64,000 bases of DNA from Cognatishimia sp. SS12 (GCF_028369055.1 NZ_JAQNCZ010000003.1:124001-188000), one strand, 5' to 3'; positions 36,867-46,326 are shown, counted from the first letter of the stretch. Translations and numbers: made by a program. The notes: generated by a model from the sequence alone, not told the origin.

Positions 36867-37475
36867 TCAGCTATCGGAGCTGTCGCTGTCCAGCGCGTAG
36901 CGAGAAAACACCCCGGCCTGCGTCATGAAAAAGACAAAGACCGCCGCCGACAGACCAAAGGTTTTGAAATAAACCCAAGTGTCGGTCGTTTGTGTGCGCC
37001 AGATGATTTCATTCAGCACCGCAAGCCCCAAGAAAAACGCCGTCAGTCGCTTGGTCAGCAGCATCCACCCTTCATCTTTCAGGGGCAGCATCTCTTCCAT
37101 CACATATTTCAGGTAACTTTGCCCGCGCAGCAAACCAAGACCCAGCGCACCGCCGAACAGCAGATAGATCATCGTCGGCTTCATCTTGAAAAAGCGGTCA
37201 TCATTGAACCAGACCGAAAGGCCGCCAAACAGCGTCACCAGAACAAGCGTGGCGATCTGCATGCGTGAAATATGCCCGGTTAGACGCCAGAGGACAAAGG
37301 TCGACAAGGCAATCAGTGGGATGAATGCCGCCGTTACCAAAATGAACCCATCATAACTGGTGCCGCCGATATCAAAGCTTTGATCGCGCAGGCGCAAATA
37401 GCCGATAAAGAAAAGGACAATCGGGCCCAGCTCTAAAGCGGTCTTCACCATCGGATTGATTGGTTTACCAGCCAT
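36867..37475 (-). CDS. yciB: Inner membrane-spanning protein YciB (septation protein A)
   Basis: A 202-residue membrane protein with five to six helices, family IspZ/YciB, linked to cell-envelope integrity and septation. Typical blocks are ALELGPIVLFFIGYL, LFGGLSVWFNDDRFFKMKPT and FFLGLAVLNEIIWRTQTTDTWVYFK-type wording. It lies 78 bp downstream of ftsY on the same strand, a pairing common in this group. Confidence 0.92.
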   Translation of the reverse strand: MAGKPINPMVKTALELGPIVLFFIGYLRLRDQSFDIGGTSYDGFILVTAAFIPLIALSTFVLWRLTGHISRMQIATLVLVTLFGGLSVWFNDDRFFKMKPTMIYLLFGGALGLGLLRGQSYLKYVMEEMLPLKDEGWMLLTKRLTAFFLGLAVLNEIIWRTQTTDTWVYFKTFGLSAAVFVFFMTQAGVFSRYALDSDSSDS

Positions 37476-37553
37476 TCTTGGCTCCTTTTTGGTATGGTCA
37501 AGATGTGGGGGCTATGCCGCTGATGTCAACGCGCAGTAGTCAAGCAATGGCGA

Positions 37554-38735
37554 TCAGCGCCCTGATATCCCTGTTAGCGCATTGGCAAAGTCTTCGGGAT
37601 CAAAGGCATCCAAATCCTCGATCTTTTCCCCCACGCCAATCGCGTGAATCGGCAGACCAAACTTGTCCGCCAGCGCCACCAGCACCCCGCCTTTGGCAGT
37701 GCCATCCAGCTTGGTCATCACCAGCCCGGTGACATCCGCCAGCTTTTGGAATGTTTCGACCTGGCTGAGTGCGTTTTGCCCGGTTGTCGCGTCCAGCACC
37801 AACAGAGTGTTATGCGGCGCTGTGCCATCCTTTTTGCGGATCACACGCACGATCTTCGCCAATTCTTCCATCAGGTCCGCGCGGTTCTGCAATCGGCCCG
37901 CCGTGTCGATCATCAAGAGATCCGCGCCCATGTCTTGCGCTTTGGTCATCGCGTCAAAGGCAAGGCTGGCGGGGTCAGAACCTTCGGGCGCGGTCAAGAC
38001 CGGCACGCCCGCACGGTCGCCCCAGACCTGCAGCTGCTCAACTGCCGCCGCACGGAAGGTATCACCTGCGGCAATCACAACCGATTTTCCGGCCGCCTTG
38101 AACTGGCTGGCGAGCTTGCCAATGGTTGTGGTCTTGCCCGACCCGTTGACCCCCACCACAAGCACCACCTGCGGGGTTTTGGGATAAATCGGCAGCGGCT
38201 TGGCCACATTCTCCATGATACGGGTGATTTCTTCGGCCAAAATTGCCTTGATCTCATCGGTCGAGACCCGTTTGCCAAAGCGGCCTTCGGCAATATTTGC
38301 CGTCACGCGCAGGGCGGTGTCCACGCCCATATCAGATGCGATCAGCAACTCTTCGAGCTGCTCAAGCATGTCATCGTCCAGCACCCGTTTGGTCACGGTC
38401 TTGGGTGCCACGCGCCCAGTCAGACGGTCCAGCAGTCCTGGCTTGGCAGGCGCGGGTGCCGCTTCTGGCGCGGGTACTGGCTCTGGCTCTGGTGCCGCAG
38501 CGGGTGCTGGGGCAGGCTTCGGCGCAATAGGCTGTGGCGCTGGTGTCGGTTCAGGTGCTTGCGCAGGCTCTGGGGCCTGCGTGGGTTCTGGAGCTTGGGC
38601 GGGTTCGGGGGCCTGCGCAGGGACGGTGTCTTCCACCACATCCTCGCCGCCATCTTCAACAATGGCGTCCAGCCCCTCCTCCAGTCGGGACGACGATTTG
38701 AACAAACGATCTTTGAGCTTGGAAAAAAACGCCAT
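37554..38735 (-). CDS. ftsY: Signal recognition particle receptor FtsY
   Basis: A 393-residue SRP GTPase that docks ribosome-SRP complexes at the membrane. The first 110 residues are an acidic Pro/Ala/Glu/Gln-rich linker with a PEPAQAPEPTQAPEP-type repeat. The NG domain follows: GVNGSGKTTTIGKLA (G1), DTFRAAAVEQL, MIDTAGRLQ (G3), TKLDGTAKGG (G4) and the C-terminal GVGEKIEDLDAFDPEDF. It is complete and typical. Confidence 0.97.
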   Translation of the reverse strand: MAFFSKLKDRLFKSSSRLEEGLDAIVEDGGEDVVEDTVPAQAPEPAQAPEPTQAPEPAQAPEPTPAPQPIAPKPAPAPAAAPEPEPVPAPEAAPAPAKPGLLDRLTGRVAPKTVTKRVLDDDMLEQLEELLIASDMGVDTALRVTANIAEGRFGKRVSTDEIKAILAEEITRIMENVAKPLPIYPKTPQVVLVVGVNGSGKTTTIGKLASQFKAAGKSVVIAAGDTFRAAAVEQLQVWGDRAGVPVLTAPEGSDPASLAFDAMTKAQDMGADLLMIDTAGRLQNRADLMEELAKIVRVIRKKDGTAPHNTLLVLDATTGQNALSQVETFQKLADVTGLVMTKLDGTAKGGVLVALADKFGLPIHAIGVGEKIEDLDAFDPEDFANALTGISGR

Positions 38736-38777
38736 TTTGCCTCCGCGGTCGCTTCTTTGTCACCTAATGTGCTTTGA

Positions 38778-39281
38778 TCAGATTGAAAAGAGCGGGTTGG
38801 CAAAGCCCATCGTTGAAAGCAGCACAGCCTGCCCCACACCTTGACAGAGTGCTGCGCTGATTTGCAGCCAGACGCCGGTTTCGCGCCGCTGGGCAAGGAC
38901 GTGCAGCAACACCGCCGTCATCGCCAATATTGCGCCAAACACAATCGCTGGCAGGGGCACCGCGCCCAACTCCAGAAACCGGGCCAGGAACAATGGCCCG
39001 GCTAGCCCATAGGCAATCAGCGCCCCGCGCATCCGGCCACGGGCCGCCGCCCCTTCGCCCAACAGCACCAGCGCGAGCCCGCCCAAGACGGTAGCCACGC
39101 CAAAGTTCGCCGCGCCCGCAACGAGATAGGCCGCATAGGGCAACGCCGCAAAAAGCGTCTTATACCAGCTTGGATTGCGATAACTGAGCAGCGCGGCAAA
39201 CAGCAGCGTCAGAAGAAGCCCAGCCACCAGCCCGCCATACATCAGCGACTGCCGCAGCGCGATTTCCTGCATGACCGTCAT
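38778..39281 (-). CDS. Hypothetical membrane protein
   Basis: A 167-residue very hydrophobic protein with about five helices (roughly 13-33, 45-62, 68-80, 95-110, 115-128 and a C-terminal segment). No family is recognised. It lies between the NuoEF-type fusion gene (87 bp upstream) and ftsY (42 bp downstream) on the same strand. It has no charged or cysteine motif that hints at function. Confidence 0.6.
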   Translation of the reverse strand: MTVMQEIALRQSLMYGGLVAGLLLTLLFAALLSYRNPSWYKTLFAALPYAAYLVAGAANFGVATVLGGLALVLLGEGAAARGRMRGALIAYGLAGPLFLARFLELGAVPLPAIVFGAILAMTAVLLHVLAQRRETGVWLQISAALCQGVGQAVLLSTMGFANPLFSI

Positions 39282-39368
39282 TCTGCCCCCTGCTCGATAG
39301 CTCCGTTCTTGCGTTACCCTAACGCGAAGCGCGGGCGCGGCAAGCGTCGGTTGCGGGGCGGCGCGCTG

Positions 39369-41054
39369 TTAGATCTCATCCGGGAAATGTTTCATGGTCA
39401 GACGAATTGGATTGGGCGCAGCCTGCCCCAGCCCGCAGATCGAGGCATCGACCATCGCCGCTGACAATTCTTCGAGCAGCCCAGTGTCCCAGCGGTCCTG
39501 CATCATCAGCTTGACGGCCTTTTCACAACCCACCCGGCAGGGTGTGCATTGCCCGCAGCTTTCATCCTCAAAGAAGCGCAGCATATTCAGCGCCGCCGCC
39601 TTGGCGCTGTCCTGATCGGACAGGATCACCACCGCCGCAGAGCCGATAAAGCTGCCATGGGGTTGCAGCGTGTCAAAATCCAGCGGCACATCATCCAGAT
39701 GCGCGGGCAACAGGCCGGAGGATGGCCCGCCCGGCTGATAGGCCTTAAAGGCGTGCCCCTCCAGCATGCCCCCTGCCGCCGCAATGATATCAGTGATGGT
39801 GGAGCCGGCAGGAAGCAGATGCACCCCTGGCTCTTTTACGCGCCCAGAAACCGAATAGCTGCGCAGCCCGCTGCGGCCATTTTTGATTGTCCCGTTCAGG
39901 CAGCCCGGGCCTTCACGGCAAATGCGCGCCACCCAATGCAGGGTTTCGACGTTATGCACGAGCGTCGGGCGGCCAAAAATCCCGACCTGCGCCACAAAGG
40001 GTGGGCGATGGCGCGGCTCCCCGCGTTTGCCTTCGATCGATTCGATCATCGCGCTTTCTTCGCCGCAGATATAGGCCCCGGCCCCGCGTCGCAGATCAAT
40101 GACCCCCGGCGCGACCAGACCGGATTTTTCCAGCGCGGCAATTTCCCGGCGTAGGATCTCCAGCACCGCCGGATATTCATCGCGCATGTAGATAAAGATT
40201 TTCTCGGCCTCGACCGCCCAGGCGGCGATCAGCATGCCCTCCAAGAAGAGATGCGGCGTGCGCTCCAGATAATAGCGGTCCTTAAACGTGCCAGGTTCGC
40301 CCTCATCGCCGTTCACCGCCAGATACCGCGGGCCCGGATTGGCGCGCACAAAGCCCCATTTCTTGCCAGACGGAAAGCCCGCGCCGCCCAAACCGCGCAG
40401 CCCGGCATCCAGCATATCTTGCTGCACCGCTTCCCAGTCACCGCCCGCGCGCAACGTTTTCAGCCGTGCATAGCCGCCCGTGGCCACATAAGCCTCATAG
40501 CCTTGATACTCTGGCACATGCGCGTGAAAATCCTGCGCCGCGATAGCGGCCTTGGTCTTTGTTATCGTGGCGTGGTCGATATGATTGTGGCCGATTTCCA
40601 AAACCGGCGCGGTATCGCAACGGCCCATGCAAGGCGCACGTAAAACGCGGACCTCTTGCGGGTTCAAGCCGCTTTCCAGCGCCGCCTTCAATTGCTGTGC
40701 CCCGGCCAATTCGCAGGACAGGCTGTCACAAACGCGGATGGTCAGCGCCGGGGGGAGCGTGTCCTCTTCGCGGACAACATCAAAATGCGCATAGAAGCTG
40801 GCGACCTCATACACTTCGGCTTGGCTCAGCCGCAGCTCTTCGGCCAGCGCGCGGATATGGCGTGCGGCAAGGTGGCCGTATTCATCCTGAATGAGATGCA
40901 GGAATTCGATCAACAGATCGCGCCGGCGTGGCCGCGCCCCAAGCAGCGCCTGCACCTCAGCATGCGCCACCTCATCCAACTGACGCCCCTTAGTTGTGTG
41001 CCGCCCCTTGCCCTTGCCGGACTTCCAAACACCTTTGAGATCGCTGCGCGTCAT
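39369..41054 (-). CDS. Fused NuoE/NuoF-type NAD-binding subunit (formate dehydrogenase beta-like)
   Basis: A 561-residue fusion. Residues ~1-160 are a 24-kDa (NuoE/FdsG) [2Fe-2S] domain with CDSLSC and CMGRC. Residues ~185-560 are a 51-kDa (NuoF/FdsB) domain with GLGGAGFPSGKKW and DEGEPGTFKDR (FMN/NAD), GAYICGEESAMIESIEG, and the [4Fe-4S] site CGQCTPCRVGC. Such fusions normally pass electrons from a molybdenum formate dehydrogenase alpha subunit to NAD+, but no alpha subunit is adjacent. The start MTRSDLKGVW begins where homology begins; a longer upstream reading frame is low-complexity antisense-like sequence. Confidence 0.88.
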   Translation of the reverse strand: MTRSDLKGVWKSGKGKGRHTTKGRQLDEVAHAEVQALLGARPRRRDLLIEFLHLIQDEYGHLAARHIRALAEELRLSQAEVYEVASFYAHFDVVREEDTLPPALTIRVCDSLSCELAGAQQLKAALESGLNPQEVRVLRAPCMGRCDTAPVLEIGHNHIDHATITKTKAAIAAQDFHAHVPEYQGYEAYVATGGYARLKTLRAGGDWEAVQQDMLDAGLRGLGGAGFPSGKKWGFVRANPGPRYLAVNGDEGEPGTFKDRYYLERTPHLFLEGMLIAAWAVEAEKIFIYMRDEYPAVLEILRREIAALEKSGLVAPGVIDLRRGAGAYICGEESAMIESIEGKRGEPRHRPPFVAQVGIFGRPTLVHNVETLHWVARICREGPGCLNGTIKNGRSGLRSYSVSGRVKEPGVHLLPAGSTITDIIAAAGGMLEGHAFKAYQPGGPSSGLLPAHLDDVPLDFDTLQPHGSFIGSAAVVILSDQDSAKAAALNMLRFFEDESCGQCTPCRVGCEKAVKLMMQDRWDTGLLEELSAAMVDASICGLGQAAPNPIRLTMKHFPDEI

Positions 41055-41183
41055 TTTTCCCCCTACACTCGGTCTGTCAGGCAGTATATTCACTGAAACG
41101 CTGCGGCATGACACCAAAAACGACAGAGTTGGTCGTATTAGGAGCCTTGGAACCGCGGCGACGGCAGGCAAGGAGGCGATAGA

Positions 41184-42215
41184 ATGCTTTGGTTTAATCT
41201 GGCAACCATGGTTCCGGTGCTCTTGCTGCTCCTGTCCGGTTTTTTCGGCGGGGTGATCAGCGTGATCGGGCTGGCCTATATGACCATCGTCGTTTTCACC
41301 ATGGACCGGCTGATCCATGGTGCCGCCGCACGCAAAAATACCGACAATGAATTTCCGGCAGGCGAAGGTCTGATCGTGTTTTTGGGCTTTGCGCATTTGC
41401 TGCTGGTGTTGGTGGCGGTGCTAGCCCTCTCGGGAAAGACCGGCCTCAACTGGTGGGAACGCGGTGTCTGCTTTGTCCTCTTTGGGCAGTTCTTCGGGCA
41501 AATCTCAAATGCCAACGCGCATGAGTTGATCCACAAAGGCAACCGCTGGATGCGTCGTCTGGGCGTGGCGGTCTACACCACCTTGCTGTTTGGCCACCAT
41601 GCCTCTGCCCACACCAAGGTGCACCACGTTTATGCCGCCAGCTGGAAAGACCCCAATAGCGCCCGTCTGGGCGAAAGCGTCTATCGCTTTTGGCCCCGCG
41701 CCTGGATTGGCTCCTTTATCCAGGGGCTGAAGGCGGAGAATGAGTTTCGGACCCGCGCCCAGAAACCACTGCCATGGTATACGCACCCCTATTGGGCCTA
41801 TGGGCTTGGCTCGGGGCTAACGCTGTTGATTTCGTTCCTGATTGCCGGCTGGATGGGCATCGCATCTCTGATTGCCGTGTCGCTCTATGCCACGCTACAG
41901 CATCTGGCGAGCGATTATATCCAGCACTATGGGCTGGAACGGCGACGCCTGCAAAACGGACGGCTTGAGCCGGTCGGGCCGAAACACTCCTGGAATTCGC
42001 CGCATACATTTTCATCCGCCATGATGCTGAATGTGCCGCGCCATTCCGATCACCACATGACCCCAACGCGCCCGTTTACCGAGTTGCGGATTGATCATCA
42101 GAACGTGCCCATTCTGCCCAAATCTCTGCCGGCGATGGGAATCGTGGCGCTTTGCCCGCCGCTCTGGCGTTACATGATGGACAAGCGCGTGGCTGAGGTG
42201 ACGGCGGTCAGCTGA
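41184..42215 (+). CDS. AlkB-like membrane di-iron hydroxylase
   Basis: A 343-residue integral-membrane non-haem di-iron protein related to alkane 1-monooxygenase. The histidine boxes are HELIHK (113-118), AHTKVHH (142-148), NVPRHSDHH (283-291) and the HYG-type DYIQHYG (244-250). Box two in classical AlkB reads EHxxGHH; here Glu and Gly are replaced, though the histidines remain. About six membrane helices surround them. It is shorter than Pseudomonas AlkB (~400). Terminal hydroxylation of an alkane or fatty chain is likely, but the substrate is open. GGAGG precedes the ATG; rubredoxin is not nearby. Confidence 0.85.
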   Translation: MLWFNLATMVPVLLLLLSGFFGGVISVIGLAYMTIVVFTMDRLIHGAAARKNTDNEFPAGEGLIVFLGFAHLLLVLVAVLALSGKTGLNWWERGVCFVLFGQFFGQISNANAHELIHKGNRWMRRLGVAVYTTLLFGHHASAHTKVHHVYAASWKDPNSARLGESVYRFWPRAWIGSFIQGLKAENEFRTRAQKPLPWYTHPYWAYGLGSGLTLLISFLIAGWMGIASLIAVSLYATLQHLASDYIQHYGLERRRLQNGRLEPVGPKHSWNSPHTFSSAMMLNVPRHSDHHMTPTRPFTELRIDHQNVPILPKSLPAMGIVALCPPLWRYMMDKRVAEVTAVS

Positions 42216-42279
42216 CCGCGCCCAAGCAGGGATTGGCCGAAGGACTGGATTGCAACAGCAATCTTTGCCAACATAGGGC

Positions 42280-42681
42280 ATGTTGCGCGCCAGTCTGATA
42301 ACGATCACCCTATGGTTCACATGCGCCACCGCGCGGGCTGAAACCCCGATGAGCGCTGCGGAATTTGACGCCTATACACAGGGAAAAACCATGACCTATG
42401 CCACCAATGGTGGCCCCTATGGAGCTGAGCAATATCTGCCCAATCGCCGGGTGCTGTGGTCCTTTATTGACGGGGAATGCAAAGAGGGCACCTGGTATGC
42501 TGACAATGCGGACATCTGCTTTGTCTATGAAGACAATCCAACCCCGCAGTGCTGGCAGTTTTTCGTGGGCAGCACCGGACTCAGCGCGCGGTTCACCGGC
42601 GAAGGCGGCAGCCCGCTGCTCTATGAAGTCGAGCAGACCACCAGCAAGCTTGAATGCCTCGGGCCCAAGATCGGGGCCTAG
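42280..42681 (+). CDS. Hypothetical secreted protein, 133 aa
   Basis: A protein with a signal peptide (SLITITLWFTCATARA) and a 113-residue mature part of unknown family. It has four cysteines (GECKEGTW, ADICFVY, PQCWQFF, LECLGP) likely to form two disulfides, and many aromatic residues. It lies 64 bp after the AlkB-like gene on the same strand, so may be co-transcribed, but no functional link can be shown. Confidence 0.65.
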   Translation: MLRASLITITLWFTCATARAETPMSAAEFDAYTQGKTMTYATNGGPYGAEQYLPNRRVLWSFIDGECKEGTWYADNADICFVYEDNPTPQCWQFFVGSTGLSARFTGEGGSPLLYEVEQTTSKLECLGPKIGA

Positions 42682-42687
42682 GCAAAG

Positions 42688-44199
42688 CTAGAACAAACTG
42701 CCCTGTTCGGGTTTGTCGGGCGCTTTGGAGGCAGGTTTCGCCTTGGTTTTGGGTGCGGGGGATGCGCCGTTTTCCGCGCCAGAAATCGCAACGCGCCCAT
42801 CTGCAAATTGCACCTCAAGCTGCGCCGCTTTCTGGGCCGCCGCGGCACGGGTCACGACGCTGGTCCCGTCCCAGACGACAGCATAGCCCCGTTCAAGCGT
42901 CGCCTCATACCCCAGAGTCGTGCGCAGACGTTCCAGCGTACTCAGCTGATCCTGCCACTGGCGCAATTGAGCCTTGGCTGCCACGGCGAACCGGGCGTTC
43001 AGCGCCTCAAGATTTTTGTGTTTCTGGGCGATCTCGCGGCTGATGGGCCGCAAGGACAGCCGATCGGCACGCCTTCCAAGTGCCTCGCGTTTTGCCTCCA
43101 CCGCGCGGCGCAGGTTGGCAGGCCGCAGGCTTGCGGTGGTTTCGCTTAGCGCAAGGCGGCGTTGATCCACGTTGCGGCGCAGGGCATTTGGCAGCCGCTC
43201 TGCCGCGCGGTCGAGGCGCTGCGTCGGCCCCTCAAGCAATGTTTCCGGGCGCGGTAAGGCCCGCGCCAGATCCTTCAGCCGCTGACCGCGCTGGCTGACC
43301 CCATGGGTCAGGGCGCGCGTCAGCCGCGCGCTCTGATCATCCACCCAGCTCAGCAGCTCGAGCCGCACGGGCACCGCAAGCTCTGCCGCTGCCGTCGGCG
43401 TCGGCGCGCGCTTGTCGGCAGCAAAATCAATCAGCGTGGTATCTGTTTCATGCCCGACCGCCGAAATCAGCGGAATTTCTGATGCGGCAGCCGCGCGCAC
43501 CACGCTTTCTTCGTTAAAACCCCAAAGGTCCTCAAGACTGCCGCCGCCACGCGCCACAATGATCAGATCCGGCCGCGGCAAGGCCCCGCCGGGGGTCAGC
43601 GCGTTAAAACCTGCGATGCCGCGCACGACTTCGAGGGCGCATTTTTCACCCTGTACAGCCACCGGCCAAATCAGCACCTTTCGCGGGAATCGATCGCGCA
43701 AACGGTGCAGAATATCGCGGATCACCGCGCCCGAGGGCGAGGTGACAACGCCAATCACCTCTGGCAGAAACGGGATCGATCTCTTGCGCGCCGGGTCAAA
43801 CAGCCCCTCAGCGGCCAGTTGCGCTTTGCGTTTTTCCAGCATCGCCATCAACGCGCCCACGCCGGCGGGCTTCATGCTTTCGATGACAATCTGGTATTTG
43901 GACTGCCCGCCAAAGGTGGTGATGCGCCCGATGGCGACCACTTCCATCCCCTCTTCGGGGCGCATCGCCAGTTTGGAAGCAACGCCCTTCCACATCACAC
44001 CAGAGATGACGGATTTTTCATCCTTGAGGTCCAGATAGACGTGGCCGGAGCGCGGGAAAGACACGCGGCCAATCTCGGCGCGGATTCGCACATGGCCGAA
44101 ATTCCCCTCAATGACCTTCTTGATGGCTCCAGACAGCTCGGTGACGGAAAATTCCGGGGCATTTTCGCCCTCTCTTGGGTCGTCTAGCAGATCTGACAT
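42688..44199 (-). CDS. xseA: Exodeoxyribonuclease VII large subunit
   Basis: A 503-residue subunit of ExoVII, which degrades single-stranded DNA to short oligonucleotides. The N-terminal OB fold (about 12-115) begins FSVTELSGAIKKVIEGNFG. The catalytic domain has SPSGAVIRDILHRLRDRFP, IIVARGGGSLEDLWGFNEE and ISAVGHETDTTLIDFAAD, followed by a long helical region. A Lys/Ala/Pro tail (KTKAKPASKAPDKPEQ) ends the protein. The start MSDLLDDPRE is the family start. The small subunit xseB is elsewhere. Confidence 0.95.
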   Translation of the reverse strand: MSDLLDDPREGENAPEFSVTELSGAIKKVIEGNFGHVRIRAEIGRVSFPRSGHVYLDLKDEKSVISGVMWKGVASKLAMRPEEGMEVVAIGRITTFGGQSKYQIVIESMKPAGVGALMAMLEKRKAQLAAEGLFDPARKRSIPFLPEVIGVVTSPSGAVIRDILHRLRDRFPRKVLIWPVAVQGEKCALEVVRGIAGFNALTPGGALPRPDLIIVARGGGSLEDLWGFNEESVVRAAAASEIPLISAVGHETDTTLIDFAADKRAPTPTAAAELAVPVRLELLSWVDDQSARLTRALTHGVSQRGQRLKDLARALPRPETLLEGPTQRLDRAAERLPNALRRNVDQRRLALSETTASLRPANLRRAVEAKREALGRRADRLSLRPISREIAQKHKNLEALNARFAVAAKAQLRQWQDQLSTLERLRTTLGYEATLERGYAVVWDGTSVVTRAAAAQKAAQLEVQFADGRVAISGAENGASPAPKTKAKPASKAPDKPEQGSLF

Positions 44200-44271
44200 T
44201 CGGCCTCGCTTGATTGCTGCGTGCGCGCAGCTTAGAACGCCCACAACAGAAGGCCAAGCGGAAGGGCGATC

Positions 44272-45534
44272 ATGAACATTCTTATTCTCGGCAGCGGCGG
44301 GCGCGAGCATGCGCTGACCTGGGCGGTGATGCAAAACCCCAAATGTGATCGCCTGATCGTCGCGCCCGGCAATGCCGGCATTGCCCAGATCGCAGACTGC
44401 GCCGACCTGGATATCGAAAACGGCACGGCCGTTGTGACTTTTGTCGAAGAGAACGCAATTGATTTTGTCATCATCGGCCCCGAAGCGCCACTGGCCAAAG
44501 GCGTGGCCGACAGGCTGCGCGATGCAGGCATTCTGGTTTTTGGCCCCTCCGAAGGGGCCGCAAAGCTGGAAGCGTCAAAGTCCTTCACCAAAGAAATCTG
44601 CGCTGCCGCCAATGCGCCCACCGCAGGCTATGGCCATTTCACCGATGCCGAGGCTGCAAAAGCGCACATCCGCGCCAATGGCGCGCCGATTGTGGTCAAG
44701 GCGGATGGTCTGGCCGCAGGCAAAGGCGTCATTGTCGCCATGACAGAAGCCGAGGCACTGGAGGCGATTGACGACATGTTCGGCGGGGCTTTTGGCGGGG
44801 CCGGAGCCGAAGTTGTGATCGAAGAATTCATGGAAGGCGAAGAGGCCTCGTTGTTTGTGCTGGTGGATGGCGAGGATGTGCTGTCTGTCGGCACCGCGCA
44901 GGACCACAAGCGCGTGGGCGAAGGCGACACTGGGCTGAACACCGGCGGCATGGGGGCCTATTCGCCCGCGCCGGTGCTGTCAGCAGAGATCGAAGCCAAG
45001 GCGATGAATGAAATCGTCAAGCCGACCATGGCGGAAATGGCCAAACGCGGCGTGCCGTTTCAGGGCGTGCTTTATGCCGGGCTGATGATCAAGGATGGGC
45101 AGCCGCGTCTGGTGGAATACAACGTGCGTTTTGGCGACCCGGAATGCCAGGTGTTGATGCTGCGCCTCGGTGCGCAGGCACTGGACCTGATGCAGGCCGC
45201 TGCCGAGGGCCGGCTGAAGGAGGCCAAGGTGAATTGGGCGGACGATCATGCCATCACTGTGGTGATGGCGGCCAATGGCTATCCTGGGTCTTATGAGAAG
45301 GGCAGCGAGATCAAAGGGCTGGCCGCGCTGAACAGCGACAGCAAGAACTTTGTGTTCCATGCGGGCACCAAAGCTGATGGGGATAAGATCCTTGCCAGCG
45401 GCGGGCGGGTTCTCAACGTGACCGCGCGCGGCGCAACCCTGCAAGAGGCGCGCGACCGCGCCTATGAGATGGTGGAGGCCATCGACTGGCCCGGCGGTTT
45501 TTATCGTCGCGACATCGGCTGGCGCGCGCTCTAA
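44272..45534 (+). CDS. purD: Phosphoribosylamine-glycine ligase (GAR synthetase)
   Basis: A 420-residue ATP-grasp enzyme joining glycine to phosphoribosylamine in purine synthesis. MNILILGSGGREHALTWA is the N-terminal motif. VVKADGLAAGKGVIVA and GGAGAEVVIEEFMEGEEASLF-type ATP-grasp segments follow, then FGDPECQVLMLRL near the active site. It is divergent from xseA, the order seen widely in Rhodobacteraceae. Confidence 0.97.
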   Translation: MNILILGSGGREHALTWAVMQNPKCDRLIVAPGNAGIAQIADCADLDIENGTAVVTFVEENAIDFVIIGPEAPLAKGVADRLRDAGILVFGPSEGAAKLEASKSFTKEICAAANAPTAGYGHFTDAEAAKAHIRANGAPIVVKADGLAAGKGVIVAMTEAEALEAIDDMFGGAFGGAGAEVVIEEFMEGEEASLFVLVDGEDVLSVGTAQDHKRVGEGDTGLNTGGMGAYSPAPVLSAEIEAKAMNEIVKPTMAEMAKRGVPFQGVLYAGLMIKDGQPRLVEYNVRFGDPECQVLMLRLGAQALDLMQAAAEGRLKEAKVNWADDHAITVVMAANGYPGSYEKGSEIKGLAALNSDSKNFVFHAGTKADGDKILASGGRVLNVTARGATLQEARDRAYEMVEAIDWPGGFYRRDIGWRAL

Positions 45535-45545
45535 CAGACGCGGCG

Positions 45546-45595
45546 AGAGGGGCGTTGCCCCTCGGCCGCAAGGCGGGGCCTTGTGGCCTCACCCC
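45546..45595. repeat. GC-rich hairpin-forming region after purD
   Basis: GAGGGGC and GCCCCTC pair around GTT, then a second dyad GGGGCC..GGCCTCACCCC follows immediately. There is no clear T-run. It adjoins the dispersed 24-bp repeat and may be part of the same mobile intergenic element, or act to stop transcription between converging genes. Confidence 0.5.
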
Positions 45596-45619
45596 AGAGT
45601 ATTTTGAAAAAGATGAAGC
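45596..45619 (+). repeat. Dispersed 24-bp repeat, copy B
   Basis: It begins AGAGTATTTT and ends AAAAAGATGAAGC, matching copy A near position 26,100 at 22 of 24 positions in the opposite orientation. It sits between purD and the stop of the facing FG-GAP gene. Confidence 0.6.
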
Positions 45620-45622
45620 GGG

Positions 45623-46326
45623 TCAGCGACAGGCGAGCGCTGCCGCAAAGCTTTCTGGTCCGGCAAAGGGCGCGATGGCGCGGCTGTCTGTTGCGTTGCC
45701 GTCAAAGCGCGTTGCGATAATTTCCGTCCAATTTGCATTGGCGGTGATCATTTCAGGCGCGCGGCCCGCGCAGTGCCGGATGCCGCCGGAAATGAAATCT
45801 TCGCCGATGCGGTGGTTCGTCACCCCTGTGGCCTGGCCGACCTCCTGCAGCGCGCCCTGCTGAAAACGCCAAATGCGCAGGGTCTTGGCCAGATGCGGAC
45901 GGTCCACATAGGCCAGTTCGACCGCCCCGTCGCCATCCAGATCCGCCGCGCCCACCGGGGCCAGCCAGCGATTGCGTTGCCCGATGAAAGGGGTTGCGGC
46001 CACGAGACCGCCTTCATCATAGATCGACAGGCGCGCGCCCTGCGTCTGGCTGCTTTCGACCACCACCACTTCGGCAGCGCCATCCCCATCCACATCAAGG
46101 AGCCGCGGCTCCAAATCTTCAAACACCCGCGATTGCGGCAGAACGACACGCAGGCGCTTGCCCGTGGTCAGGCGCATTTCAAGCGCGCCCCATTCGATGG
46201 CATCGCCCAGAACGCCATGCGCGTAGCGCGTGGTGGGATCGGTGAAGCGGGCCGAGGCAATCTCGGCAGCCGCAGCAGGCGCGGCCCCCAGAGCGAAAGC
46301 AACCAAACAAGCGACGCGCAAGCGCA

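Noticed and set aside
41055-41396. 114-residue N-terminal extension of the NuoEF-type fusion
   Set aside because: The extension runs antisense into the start of the AlkB-like gene, is low-complexity, and has no counterpart in the family; homology begins at MTRSDLKGVW.
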